A stretch of 64,000 nt of DNA, from NCBI GenBank assembly GCA_965661005.1, contig CBFICB010000003.1, positions 186,001-250,000 of the forward strand. The letters run 5' to 3'. The notes beneath the pieces are model-generated. The model ran no database searches. It was not told the DNA's origin and saw nothing but the letters and a program-made list of their open reading frames with translations. Origin of the DNA: UBA5109 sp965661005 (GTDB lineage: Bacteria > Pseudomonadota > Gammaproteobacteria > Pseudomonadales > Pseudohongiellaceae). A program made the position numbers and the translations under genes. This document shows, in pieces, positions 44,722-53,969 of this stretch (positions are counted from its first letter, which is position 1; every line of letters begins with the position of its first letter).

Positions 44722-45957
44722 ATGTTTAACTTGGCGCAACAACAATTTCTAGGCGCGTCAAAACTAATGGGGCTTGATGCAAACATCCGTAACCGCCTTT
44801 TATTTCCACAACGCGCACAGATTGCCAGTTTTCCTTGTCGCAAAGACCAATATTCAGAAGTTGAGACCGTTTTTGGTTATCGGGTTCAGCATGTACTCAC
44901 CATGGGACCCACCAAGGGCGGCATTCGTTATCACGAAGACGTGAATCTAGGAGAAGTTTCAGCACTTGCCATGTAGATGACCTGGAAATGCGCATTGATG
45001 CATCTACCTTTTGGAGGAGCCAAAGGTGGAGTGAGGATCAACCCTGCTGAGTTTTCCAGATCCGAACTACAGCGTTTGACACGTCGCTATACCATGGAGT
45101 TCGTCAACATGATTGGCCCTGATAAAGATATCCCAGCGCCAGATATGGGTACTAATGCTCAGGTCATGGCATGGATTATGGATGCTTACAGTCAACAAGT
45201 TGGCCATACAGTCCCTGAAATCGTCACAGGCAAACCAATTGTCTTGGGGGGCTCCAAAGGTAGAGAAGAAGCTACCGGTCGTGGTTTGGTTTATTTAATT
45301 CAGGAAGCTGCATCTCACATTGAAATTGATCTAAAGAATGCGGCAGCAGTTATTCAGGGTTTCGGTAATGTCGGCAGAAATGCGCCGACATTCCTGGAAC
45401 AACTTGGCGTGAAAATTATTGGCATCAGTGATGTTAGTTGTGGCCTGTATAATGAAAAAGGCTTAGCTCTAAGCGCAATTGATGATCATCTGCAAAAAAA
45501 TGGCACACTTCTCGGCTATACAGATGCAAGCCAAGTCAGTAATACCGAATTGCTGGAACTTGAGTGCGATATTCTAGCGCCCTGTGCATTGCAAAATCAG
45601 ATCACCGATCAGAATGCGCCCTATTTGAAATGCAAGATGCTCGCTGAAGGAGCTAATGGACCAACTTCTTTGGAAGCCGATAAAGTTTTATGGGATAGAG
45701 ATATTTTTGTTGTTCCCGACATTCTTGGCAATGCTGGAGGCGTTACAGTTTCTTATTTTGAATGGGTCCAAAATACGCAAGAATTTGCATGGACCCTAGA
45801 AGTGGTTAATGAACGCTTACATCATATTATGGTAGAAGCTTTCCAGCGCACTCTAATGAGGAGTCAGCATGACAATGTTGATATGCGCACGGCAGCTTTA
45901 TTAGAAGGAATTGCTCGTGTAGCCGAAGCAAAATTACTCAGAGGCGTCTTTCCTTGA
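44722..45957 (+). pseudogene. Glutamate dehydrogenase interrupted by an in-frame TAG
   Basis: This frame encodes a Glu/Leu/Phe/Val-type dehydrogenase, interconverting glutamate and 2-oxoglutarate plus ammonia. The N-terminal 84 codons include GYRVQHVLTMGPTKGGIRYH. TAG at 44974-44976 follows ALAM, then MTWKCALMHLPFGGAKGGVRI continues in phase with the catalytic lysine. The NAD domain (VIQGFGNVGRNAPTF) and C-terminus follow, ending at 45957; in all about 411 codons. In this family the position of the TAG usually holds Trp (…W/M-TWK), so a single TGG to TAG change explains it. All other motifs are intact, so the mutation is recent or the codon is read through. Reinitiation at ATG 44977 would lack the N-terminal subunit-contact region. 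Confidence 0.82.
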
Positions 45958-46052
45958 TATAACAAAAGCAATCAAATGGAACTCTTATGTATATATTAAT
46001 GCTATCCATTGTGCTATGGTAAGCGGAATTTTTGAACCTTTGAGGGTTACCA

Positions 46053-46196
46053 ATGCGAATATCTAACAGGGAAACTAAGCTAATAACTAAAGCTATTAAC
46101 ATAGCTTTAAGCGATGACAAAAAGGATTCTGCTCGCCGTAAAGCTATAAGACAGCAACAAAAAGCCAAGCATCAACAAGATAATAGAAGTCATTGA
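46053..46196 (+). CDS. Small basic protein, 47 residues, unknown
   Basis: A short frame starting MRISNRETKLITKAIN and ending in QQDNRSH. GAGGG lies six bases before ATG 46053, a good ribosome-binding site. The product is helical and basic with a run of Lys, Arg and Gln. It follows the interrupted dehydrogenase by 95 bases on the same strand. I do not recognise a family. Being short, it could be chance. Confidence 0.45.
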   Translation: MRISNRETKLITKAINIALSDDKKDSARRKAIRQQQKAKHQQDNRSH

Positions 46197-46348
46197 TTTT
46201 AATTGTTCAATAGAATTATTTAACGCAAAACGTGAGTGATTAAGGCTAATTAACATCCATGCGTAGCTTAAACACTACGAATAAGATCTGAGCATTGACT
46301 ATTAAATGACTGATATTAGAAAGATATCGTAACGAATATTAAAACTTC

Positions 46349-48635
46349 TTATAAAGTTTTCAGCTTATCACGAAGCATGCTAATAACCTTGCCATTGGTT
46401 ACAACCTCATAATAAGGCTCTGCATCTTCATTACCCCTTAAAATAGTGTCATCTTTCCATATACCAACACGACCTTCCCTAATAACTATATCATGTCGAT
46501 CACCATCAACATCTTTATATAATCCGTAGTAAAGCTGCTCTTTTTGGTTGTCGAATGTTGCACTGATTTTTCGCAGTTTCACTTCTTTTTCGAGTTTGGC
46601 AAAAGCCGCATTCTCCAACAAAATTCCATTTACATTGTAGCGAATCTTTTCTTGCCCCTTTTCCCCTTTATCTCTGTCATCTTCTGCATAAGTCAGCACA
46701 TCTACACTAAATATTTTATTGTGCATTTTTTCACGCAATTTCCATGAGCAGGACGACAGGCGATCTGCCAGACCAATTGCCGAAGAAATCATAATGGGCT
46801 GTTCACCATCAAAAAGAAATCGAGGAGCCTCTTCGGCAAAACAAATTCCAATTCCTAATTCCAGATTGGGTATCTCAGACTTCTTCGCAAACTGATTGTT
46901 AGCATGAATTATTCTATGCATAGACCTAGCTAAGCCACAGGCTCTGGCAACAGAAAACCATTGTTGAGGTGTATGCTGATATTCAAGGAAGCTTAATATA
47001 ACGGCATCGCCTTCTATGAATACTTTTCCCCCACCATAACGAGGAATTATTTCATTTATGGGATTAAAGAAATGTAGACTGAAGTATGACGCAGGATTCA
47101 AGCCTTTTCTTTCGAGCATTTCTGTAACCACCGTTGAACCACGAACATCTGCCTTCATGATCGTGTGATGGACGATTTTGGCTTCATCATCCTCAACTTC
47201 ATGAGCGCAAGGCAATTGGAATAAGGTTCTTGCCTGCTTGGATAGTTCAATATCACTGTCTTCGGTTAAGACAGCCATGCGATTAAAAATACGGTTAGCA
47301 AAGCGTGTATATTTCAGATGCAATCTAAATCGGGAAATATCTTCAAGAATATTCACCAAACTATCATTTAAATTTTTACTGATGGATTGGGAAGTTTCTT
47401 TTAGTGAGTTTTTAAGAACCTCTTCTTCATCATCGCTTATAACTCTGCCACCTAATGCAGAGTCCTGAAGACGTTTTATTGTGCATTCACCTGCTAAATA
47501 TTGACACAAAAGTTTTGGATCAAGCTCTTCGTTAAATGCAGGCTCCCATATTTTATTCGCCTGATAGGACGCCAGAAATTGTTTTAGATATTTTTTCTTA
47601 TTTAACAAGCGTCCAAATTGCTTTAGAAATTTTTCAAGGCTCTTTATCTGATTTTTATATAATCGAAGTGCTTTTGAATCATGACTCTTTTTTATTTCTG
47701 CAATATTTTCGCGTAGTGAATCAATATCAAAGAGTTTTTTTATCACCTCTGGAGAATCAAACCAACAAAAATTTTCTTTGAAATGCTCACGCATATTAAC
47801 AGCCGGCCCTAGATAGTATTGAATCGCCCGCAATCCTCTCAGCCCATCATAAACCTCTAAAGGTTCTTCCACACTTTCAGCATTAACTTTCAAAACTTGC
47901 GTGTCTAATTCTGGTAATTCTTTTTACAGCAATTCTTCAACAGACATATTGATTTCAGGGAATTCACTTTCTTCAAGATCACCTCCCCAATTAATGTAAT
48001 ACTCCATCAGGAATTGCGCTGAATTTAAATCTCTATTAAGCATTAATGTATTAGATAAAAAATCCAAATAATCAATAGCGCTAATACCAAGATATTGTTC
48101 ACGGATGACATTTAACTAGCGATATTCCACACGGTATAAATGCTCAAATATTTGTTTGTTAACCCGGTAGACAATTGAGTTGTAGTGCTTACTCATCAGT
48201 GAAAATTGATGCTGAACTTTCAAAACATTCATCGAACCTTGATTACGCAAATCGGCAGCTTGCTTTTTGATAGAGGTTATTTCTGAGTTAAGTGCTGTAG
48301 TAACGGAGTCGAGTATAAATTTAGGGATTGAAAATTGAAGAAAGCAAACTTGCTCAACCGAGAGATCTGTTTTCACACGATGGATAAGAACCGTCATCAT
48401 ATCCAGATAACTTTTACTTAAAGGTGAAAATACCTTATCCGCATCGCCCTTGTATTTTTTGATCTGTTTCACGTCTAATCAATTCAGTAATAAGTATTTT
48501 CAAATCTGAACTAAAACGCTTACTGATCCTGACATCAACATGGTAGTTATCAATACCCTTATTTAAACTGGATATATCCAATTGCCAGGTTTGTGGCTTT
48601 ATTACATCATTAAAAATATTCTCTGACATAAGCAT
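46349..48635 (-). pseudogene. Class III nucleotidyl-cyclase-domain protein, broken by a frameshift and two stops
   Basis: A gene of about 760 codons in pieces. The first part (MSENIFNDVIKPQTW, from 48635 or 48629) leaves frame at a run of six A on the minus strand (48455-48460). Removing one A joins ETDQK to YKGDADKVF. The second part stops at TAG 48116-48118. The frame then continues in phase (VIREQYLGISAIDYL) to TAA 47924-47926 and on to 46349. The C-terminal half has a cyclase homology domain: KADVRGSTVV and GGGKVFIEGDAVILSF carry the two metal-binding aspartates, then LGIGICFAEE. The N-terminal half is helical. So it was a long soluble cyclase-like protein, now probably inactive. The 46349-47893 piece alone begins with TTG and no ribosome-binding site. 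Confidence 0.78.
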
Positions 48636-48751
48636 GCTTCATTTAAAGTGTATAAGGCTATTAGAATAGCGCAATAAAGATAATGCAAGATTTGTACTGA
48701 TAATGCCTCATAGTTCTCATTTCAGGATATGCATCAACACCCAGAACAGTA

Positions 48752-50131
48752 TTATTGCCAAGCTAATTTAGCATGCAAATCGACAACTTCACCCACAATA
48801 ATCAAAGTTGGAGCCTGCACATTATTTGCTTCAATAATTTCAGGCAAAGTCTCTAAAGTACCAATATATATCTTCTGATTTGGCGTCGTTCCCTGTTGAA
48901 TTAATGCAATAGGCGTGGTGCTTGCACGTCCATGCTTAATCATTTTTTCGCAGATTAATGGTAAAGTAATTAATCCCATATAAATTACAACTGTCTGGTC
49001 TTGTTGCACCAAGTTTTTCCAATTCAGTTCACATTGATTATTTTTCATATGACCAGTCACAAAAGTGACTGACTGAGCATAATCACGATGTGTCAAGGGG
49101 ATGCCCGCATAGGAGGAACAACCAGAAGCTGCAGTTATGCCCGGCACCACTTGAAAGGGGATTTTTGCCAAGGCTAACTCTTCAATTTCTTCGCCACCTC
49201 GACCAAAAATAAAGGGGTCGCCGCCTTTTAATCGCAACACTCTTTTTCCGGATTTTGCCAGCTTTACCAAAAGCGAACTAATTTCCTCTTGTGGCATGGT
49301 GTGATTTTTTCGCTGCTTGCCAACATGAATCTTTTCGGCATCCTGCCTTGTCATATTCAAAATCTCTGGTGATACCAGTCGGTCATAAAGAACCACATCC
49401 GCTTGTTGCATAAGCCTTAATGCCCTAAAGGTTAACAAATCAGGATCACCAGGGCCTGCTCCTACTAAATAAACCTCGCCTTGAGAAAGCTCTTTACTAT
49501 CAAAATCATTTAACATCGATTGCACTAAAGAGCCTGCTTGCTCTTTTTTGCCAGCCAGCAACAACTCGGCTGCGGGCCCGTTTATCACTGATTCCCAAAA
49601 CCGCATTCGAGCAGTGAATGAATGAATTTTTTCTTTTACGCTTTCTCTAAACCCGCCTAAAAAAGATGCAAGTGAACCGTATGCAGAAGGAATAATGGTT
49701 TCCAATCGAGAACGTAATAAACGCGCAAGCACAGGAGAATTGCCTCCGCTTGATACCGCTATGACCAATGGTGAACGATCCACAATAGAAGGAAAAATAA
49801 ATGAGCACAAGTCCGGCTGATCAACAACATTAACAGGGATATTTTTACTACCCGCGTGTTCTGCTATCCGCTGGTTTAATTCAAGATCATCGGTAGCAGC
49901 CACAATTAAAGAAACAGAATCAAGATCAGCGATTTCATAAGCGCGAGAAAAAATCTTATGATCGTTGCCGCTTAGCAACTCTAACAGTTCGGAACATATT
50001 TCAGTGGCAACCAGCTTTATTTTAGCCCTGGCCCGCAAAAGAAACTTTGCTTTTCGTAGGGCTATTTGCCCTCCACCGACTAATAGGACCTGCCGTCCCT
50101 CGACCTTAAAAAAAATCGGCAAATAATCCAT
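48752..50131 (-). CDS. cysG: Siroheme synthase (trifunctional CysG)
   Basis: CysG makes siroheme from uroporphyrinogen III: a C-terminal SUMT domain methylates and an N-terminal domain oxidises precorrin-2 and inserts iron. The 459 residues contain the Rossmann motif VLLVGGGQIALRKA near residue 15. VAVSSGGNSPVLARLLR lies near 125. The SUMT motifs are VYLVGAGPGDPDLLT, VVLYDRLVSPEI, RLKGGDPFIFGRGGEE and PGITAASGCSSYAGIPLTHR. The start overlaps the serS stop by one base. Siroheme serves sulfite reduction, linking it to cysE at 8.2 kb. Confidence 0.96.
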   Translation of the reverse strand: MDYLPIFFKVEGRQVLLVGGGQIALRKAKFLLRARAKIKLVATEICSELLELLSGNDHKIFSRAYEIADLDSVSLIVAATDDLELNQRIAEHAGSKNIPVNVVDQPDLCSFIFPSIVDRSPLVIAVSSGGNSPVLARLLRSRLETIIPSAYGSLASFLGGFRESVKEKIHSFTARMRFWESVINGPAAELLLAGKKEQAGSLVQSMLNDFDSKELSQGEVYLVGAGPGDPDLLTFRALRLMQQADVVLYDRLVSPEILNMTRQDAEKIHVGKQRKNHTMPQEEISSLLVKLAKSGKRVLRLKGGDPFIFGRGGEEIEELALAKIPFQVVPGITAASGCSSYAGIPLTHRDYAQSVTFVTGHMKNNQCELNWKNLVQQDQTVVIYMGLITLPLICEKMIKHGRASTTPIALIQQGTTPNQKIYIGTLETLPEIIEANNVQAPTLIIVGEVVDLHAKLAWQ

Positions 50132-51411
50132 TAGGGCTTTAGTATTATCTCAGCTTGTCCCATAAATGGCCTTAATACCTCGGGCACAGTCACACTGCCA
50201 TCGGCATTCTGATAGTTTTCCAAAACGGCTAGTAAGGTACGTCCAACGGCAAGGCCAGAGCCATTTAGTGTATGTACTAATTCAGGCTTCCCATTATTCG
50301 GATTTCGGTAGCGAGTCTGCATTCTACGCGCTTGAAAATCACCGTAATTACTGCAAGAAGAAATTTCACGATAGGCATTTTGCCCAGGAAGCCAAACTTC
50401 AATATCGTAAGTCAGCTTGGCCCCAAAACCGATGTCTCCACCACAAAGAATTACCGTTCTATAAGGCAGATTTAATAACTGCAATACCGTTTCAGCATGT
50501 CCTGTTAATTCCTCATGCGCACGTTCAGAATCACCGGCTTTAACAATCTGGACTAATTCTACTTTTTCGAATTGATGCTGCCTGATCATTCCTCGAGTAT
50601 CCTTGCCATAACTTCCCGCTTCGCTCCGAAAACAGGGTGTATGGCAGACATACTTCAGAGGCAGGCTGGATTCATCTAAGATTTCATCACGAGTAATATT
50701 TGTAACAGGAACTTCAGCCGTTGGAATTAGGTAATATTCTTGCTCCCCATCCAGCTTGAACAGGTCTTCTTCAAATTTTGGTAACTGTCCCGTACCAAAC
50801 AAAGTCTCTTTATTGACCATAAACGGCACATACACTTCTGTATAACCATGCTGCTCAGAGTGAAGGTTTAGCATAAACTGTATTAATGCCCTGTGTAAGC
50901 GAGCAATTTCTCCTCGCATTAACACAAAGCGAGAACCGGTTATTTTTACTGCCCTGGCAAAATCCAGTCCTTCACCTCTTTCTCCCAAATCCAAATGATC
51001 TAAAACTTCAAAATCATATCGCTTGGGTTCCCCCCAAGTCCTGATTTCAAGATTGTCACTTTCATCCAGCCCTTGTGGCACTTTATCGTCTGGCAAATTA
51101 GGAACAGCATGCAATATATTGTCAAATGCAGTTTGAACTTCAGTAAGGGCTTGTTTTTTTTCTTCAAGTTGAGTTTTAAAATCTTCAACTTCTTGCAAAA
51201 GCGGTGCAATATCTTCACCGGCAGCCTTGGCTTTACCAATATTCTTTGAGCGTATATTTCGATCATTCTGAAGCTTTTCAGTTTCTATTTGTAAAGATTT
51301 ACGCTTCTCTTCCAGAACTTTAATTTGGCTAATGTCTAGGTCGAAACCACGTTTCTTTAATTTTTCAGCAACTGTTTCAGGCTCATTACGAATTAACTTT
51401 GGATCTAACAT
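50131..51411 (-). CDS. serS: Seryl-tRNA synthetase
   Basis: SerS charges tRNA-Ser. The 426-residue class II enzyme has an N-terminal coiled-coil arm (about residues 30-100) that grips the long variable arm of tRNA-Ser. The catalytic core shows TAEVPVTNI, CFRSEAGSYGKDTRG (motif 2) and GSGLAVGRTLLAVLEN (motif 3). ATG 51411 (MLDPKLIRNE) matches E. coli SerS; one TTG codon precedes it. It is co-transcribed with cysG. Confidence 0.96.
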   Translation of the reverse strand: MLDPKLIRNEPETVAEKLKKRGFDLDISQIKVLEEKRKSLQIETEKLQNDRNIRSKNIGKAKAAGEDIAPLLQEVEDFKTQLEEKKQALTEVQTAFDNILHAVPNLPDDKVPQGLDESDNLEIRTWGEPKRYDFEVLDHLDLGERGEGLDFARAVKITGSRFVLMRGEIARLHRALIQFMLNLHSEQHGYTEVYVPFMVNKETLFGTGQLPKFEEDLFKLDGEQEYYLIPTAEVPVTNITRDEILDESSLPLKYVCHTPCFRSEAGSYGKDTRGMIRQHQFEKVELVQIVKAGDSERAHEELTGHAETVLQLLNLPYRTVILCGGDIGFGAKLTYDIEVWLPGQNAYREISSCSNYGDFQARRMQTRYRNPNNGKPELVHTLNGSGLAVGRTLLAVLENYQNADGSVTVPEVLRPFMGQAEIILKP

Positions 51412-51472
51412 CAATATTTCTCACTTAAAAACAAAATTGTATTAAAACTTTTCAACCTTTCTCATCTATGTT

Positions 51473-51847
51473 TCACATTACCAATCTAGCAACTGCTATT
51501 CCTAACCAGGCAGCTAGTATGCAGATCACAACGCTGCTTATGATATAAATAATAGCTAATGAAATTTCGCCTTGCTCCAGCAAGCCTAAAGCATCCAATG
51601 AAAATGTTGAAAAAGTGGTGAAAGCACCAAGAAAACCAACATTAATGATATTACGCCATTCCAGGCCAATATGAGTTCTTTCCACCAGCAAAACAAATGT
51701 AACTCCTATCAATAGAGAGCCGATTACATTAACAATCAAGGTAACATAAGGAAACTGGCTTTCAGAAAACCGTGTCCAGGCATTATACATCCAGTATCGG
51801 GAAAGAGCGCCCAGAGCACCGCCAAAGGCGACCGCAAAATAAGACAT
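51473..51847 (-). CDS. crcB: Fluoride channel CrcB/Fluc
   Basis: CrcB exports fluoride from the cytoplasm as a dual-topology dimer. The 124-residue protein has four membrane helices and the family motifs GGALGALSRYW (residues about 9-19), NVIGSLLIGV and GFLGAFTTFSTFS. ATG 51847 is the natural start; the frame back to 51865 begins with TTG. No fluoride riboswitch was seen upstream. It lies between rarA and serS, where crcB is found in many pseudomonads. Confidence 0.92.
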   Translation of the reverse strand: MSYFAVAFGGALGALSRYWMYNAWTRFSESQFPYVTLIVNVIGSLLIGVTFVLLVERTHIGLEWRNIINVGFLGAFTTFSTFSLDALGLLEQGEISLAIIYIISSVVICILAAWLGIAVARLVM

Positions 51848-51924
51848 ATACTTAAACTCCAACAATTCCTTTTCAAAAATTAGCTGTCCATGACGTCCGG
51901 CTTAGCTATTTTAATTTAACTAGT

Positions 51925-53268
51925 TTATTTATACCTGAGAAAATCACTATCTTTATCCAGCTGTCGCAGATAAGCCATTTTTTCTTTTATTTTTGCTTCT
52001 AAACCTCGCTCAGTTGGGAAGTAAAAGTGCTTTTCTTTGAGCGCTTCAGGGAAGTAATTTTCACCAGCGATATAGGCTTCTGTCGCATCATGAGCATAGC
52101 GATAGTCCGCACCATACTCCATATCTTTCATTAGGCTTGTTGGTGCATTGCGAATATGCATTGGCACTTCATGACTTTCACTTTCCCGCACAGTTGCCAT
52201 AGCCGCATTAAATGCTTTATGGCTGGCATTACTCTTTGCCGCACATGCCATATATATCACAGCTTGCGCGAGGGTTAATTCGCCTTCAGGACTACCCAGC
52301 CTTTCCTGCACATCCCAGGCATTGAGAGCAATAGTAAGAGCTCTCGGATCAGCATTCCCTATATCTTCACTGGCCATCCTGACTACACGTCGCGCAATAT
52401 ATAACGGGTCACAACCTCCATCAATCATTCGGCACAACCAATACAGGGCAGCATCAGGAGAAGATCCTCTGACCGCTTTATGAAGGGCTGAGATTTGCTC
52501 ATAAAAAACATCACCGCCCTTGTCAAAACGTCGAGTATCGCCTTGGATAATCTGGTCCAGAACCTCATCACTCAGGCTCTTTGTATTTTCCGAATTGGCT
52601 AGTTCACTCGCCAATTCCAGTAAATTCAGTAATCTGCGAGCATCTCCATCAGCAGAATGAACCAAAGCAGCCTGCTGGGTTTCTGATAAAATAAGTTCGT
52701 GTTCACCTAAGCCTCGCTCTCTATCACTTAATGCTTGCTGTAAAATTCCCACTAAGGACTGTTGGTTTAAACTCTTGAGGACATAAACCCTGGCTCTTGA
52801 TAACAGCGCATTATTTAATTCAAAGGAAGGGTTCTCGGTAGTTGCGCCTATAAAAACAAAAGTTCCATCTTCTATATAGGGCAAAAAAGCATCCTGCTGA
52901 GACTTGTTAAAACGATGCACTTCATCAATAAACAGTATGCATTTTTTACCCTGCTGATCACGCACAAGTTGAGCTTTTTCGATAGCCGTTCGAATGTCTT
53001 TAACACCACTGAGCACTGCTGATAAAGCCTCAAAATGTGATTGAGTTCTATTCGCCAATATTCTCGCCAGAGTAGTCTTCCCGGTCCCAGGGGGCCCCCA
53101 AAGAATCATAGAATGCGCCTGACCACTTTGTAATGCTTCATATAAAGGTTTACCTGGACTAAGGATATGTTCCTGCCCGATAAATTCATGCAACTGAAGT
53201 GGACGTAAGCGGGCAGCCAGAGGCTGGTAAGGTTTTTCAATATTGAAGAGTGATTCGGTCACAGACAT
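51925..53268 (-). CDS. rarA: Replication-associated recombination protein RarA (MgsA)
   Basis: RarA is an AAA+ ATPase that acts at stalled replication forks. The Walker A motif GPPGTGKTT is at residues 58-66, Walker B is CILFIDEVHRF, and sensor 1 is GATTENPSF. A C-terminal tetramer domain includes SPDAALYWLCRMIDGG. ATG 53268, preceded by AGGGG, gives 447 residues and matches the family; the frame back to 53355 overlaps lolA. It starts 13 bases after the lolA stop. Confidence 0.95.
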   Translation of the reverse strand: MSVTESLFNIEKPYQPLAARLRPLQLHEFIGQEHILSPGKPLYEALQSGQAHSMILWGPPGTGKTTLARILANRTQSHFEALSAVLSGVKDIRTAIEKAQLVRDQQGKKCILFIDEVHRFNKSQQDAFLPYIEDGTFVFIGATTENPSFELNNALLSRARVYVLKSLNQQSLVGILQQALSDRERGLGEHELILSETQQAALVHSADGDARRLLNLLELASELANSENTKSLSDEVLDQIIQGDTRRFDKGGDVFYEQISALHKAVRGSSPDAALYWLCRMIDGGCDPLYIARRVVRMASEDIGNADPRALTIALNAWDVQERLGSPEGELTLAQAVIYMACAAKSNASHKAFNAAMATVRESESHEVPMHIRNAPTSLMKDMEYGADYRYAHDATEAYIAGENYFPEALKEKHFYFPTERGLEAKIKEKMAYLRQLDKDSDFLRYK

Positions 53269-53281
53269 GCCCCTACGGCTT

Positions 53282-53965
53282 TTATGGTGCTGCTTGCCTG
53301 CTATCGATAATCTCAATATCTGCAGGGATCGCAAAGCTGAATACTGCTGGATCAATTGCTGCGTTATTGATGATATTCGTAAAGGAAAAACTCGTTAATT
53401 GACCAACGCTCGACTCAAACTGCATTTGCAGAAGATCAGAACCGGAAAAAGTCATACTAAAACGCTCATAAGAGCTAGAAGTCCTTAATGGCAGCAATAT
53501 ATATTGTTTCACTTCTTCATCGACATAACCCACTGATACTTCATAGGCTTCTGCGATGGCTTGTAAATCATTATTGAGCAGTAATATGGGATTATCCTCA
53601 ACATCGCTAGGGAAATCTTGAATACTGACCTGTTCAAGATCAGGCTCGTAGTACCATAGTGACAAACCATCACTTACCATCAGCTCTTCATAAGGCTCCA
53701 TCACATGCCAGTTTAGTTTGTCGGGCTTTTGCATAACTAATTGAGCCTCTAGGGCCTGAATCTCTCTGCCATCCTGAGATAAGATGAGCTGCTCTACGTC
53801 AGCTTGTATCGACGATGTTTCAGCCAGAGTAGCTATCAAGGATTCCAAGGGTGTTTGTTGCGCCTGTAATGATAAGGGGTAGCTAAAAAGCACACATAAA
53901 ATGAGCTTTCTAAATATATATATCACTTTAATATTGTGTCTTATCCTATTGATATATAATATCAT
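53282..53965 (-). CDS. lolA: Outer-membrane lipoprotein carrier protein LolA
   Basis: LolA carries lipoproteins across the periplasm from LolCDE to LolB. The 227-residue protein has an N-terminal signal peptide after a basic stretch (hydrophobic residues about 19-34, cleaved near LQAQQ). The incomplete beta-barrel is recognisable from QKPDKLNWHVMEPYEELMVSDGLSLWYYEP. The N-terminus is longer than usual; an internal start is possible. It begins four bases after the ftsK stop. Confidence 0.9.
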   Translation of the reverse strand: MILYINRIRHNIKVIYIFRKLILCVLFSYPLSLQAQQTPLESLIATLAETSSIQADVEQLILSQDGREIQALEAQLVMQKPDKLNWHVMEPYEELMVSDGLSLWYYEPDLEQVSIQDFPSDVEDNPILLLNNDLQAIAEAYEVSVGYVDEEVKQYILLPLRTSSSYERFSMTFSGSDLLQMQFESSVGQLTSFSFTNIINNAAIDPAVFSFAIPADIEIIDSRQAAP

Positions 53966-53969
53966 TTAT

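Noticed and set aside
37051..48635. Stop-codon reassignment (TAG or TAA read as an amino acid)
   Set aside because: Both TAG and TAA end many intact genes in the window at the expected family length, so general recoding does not fit. TGA-type selenocysteine is not involved.
51848..51924. Fluoride riboswitch before crcB
   Set aside because: The gap to rarA is short and I could not find the conserved riboswitch core.
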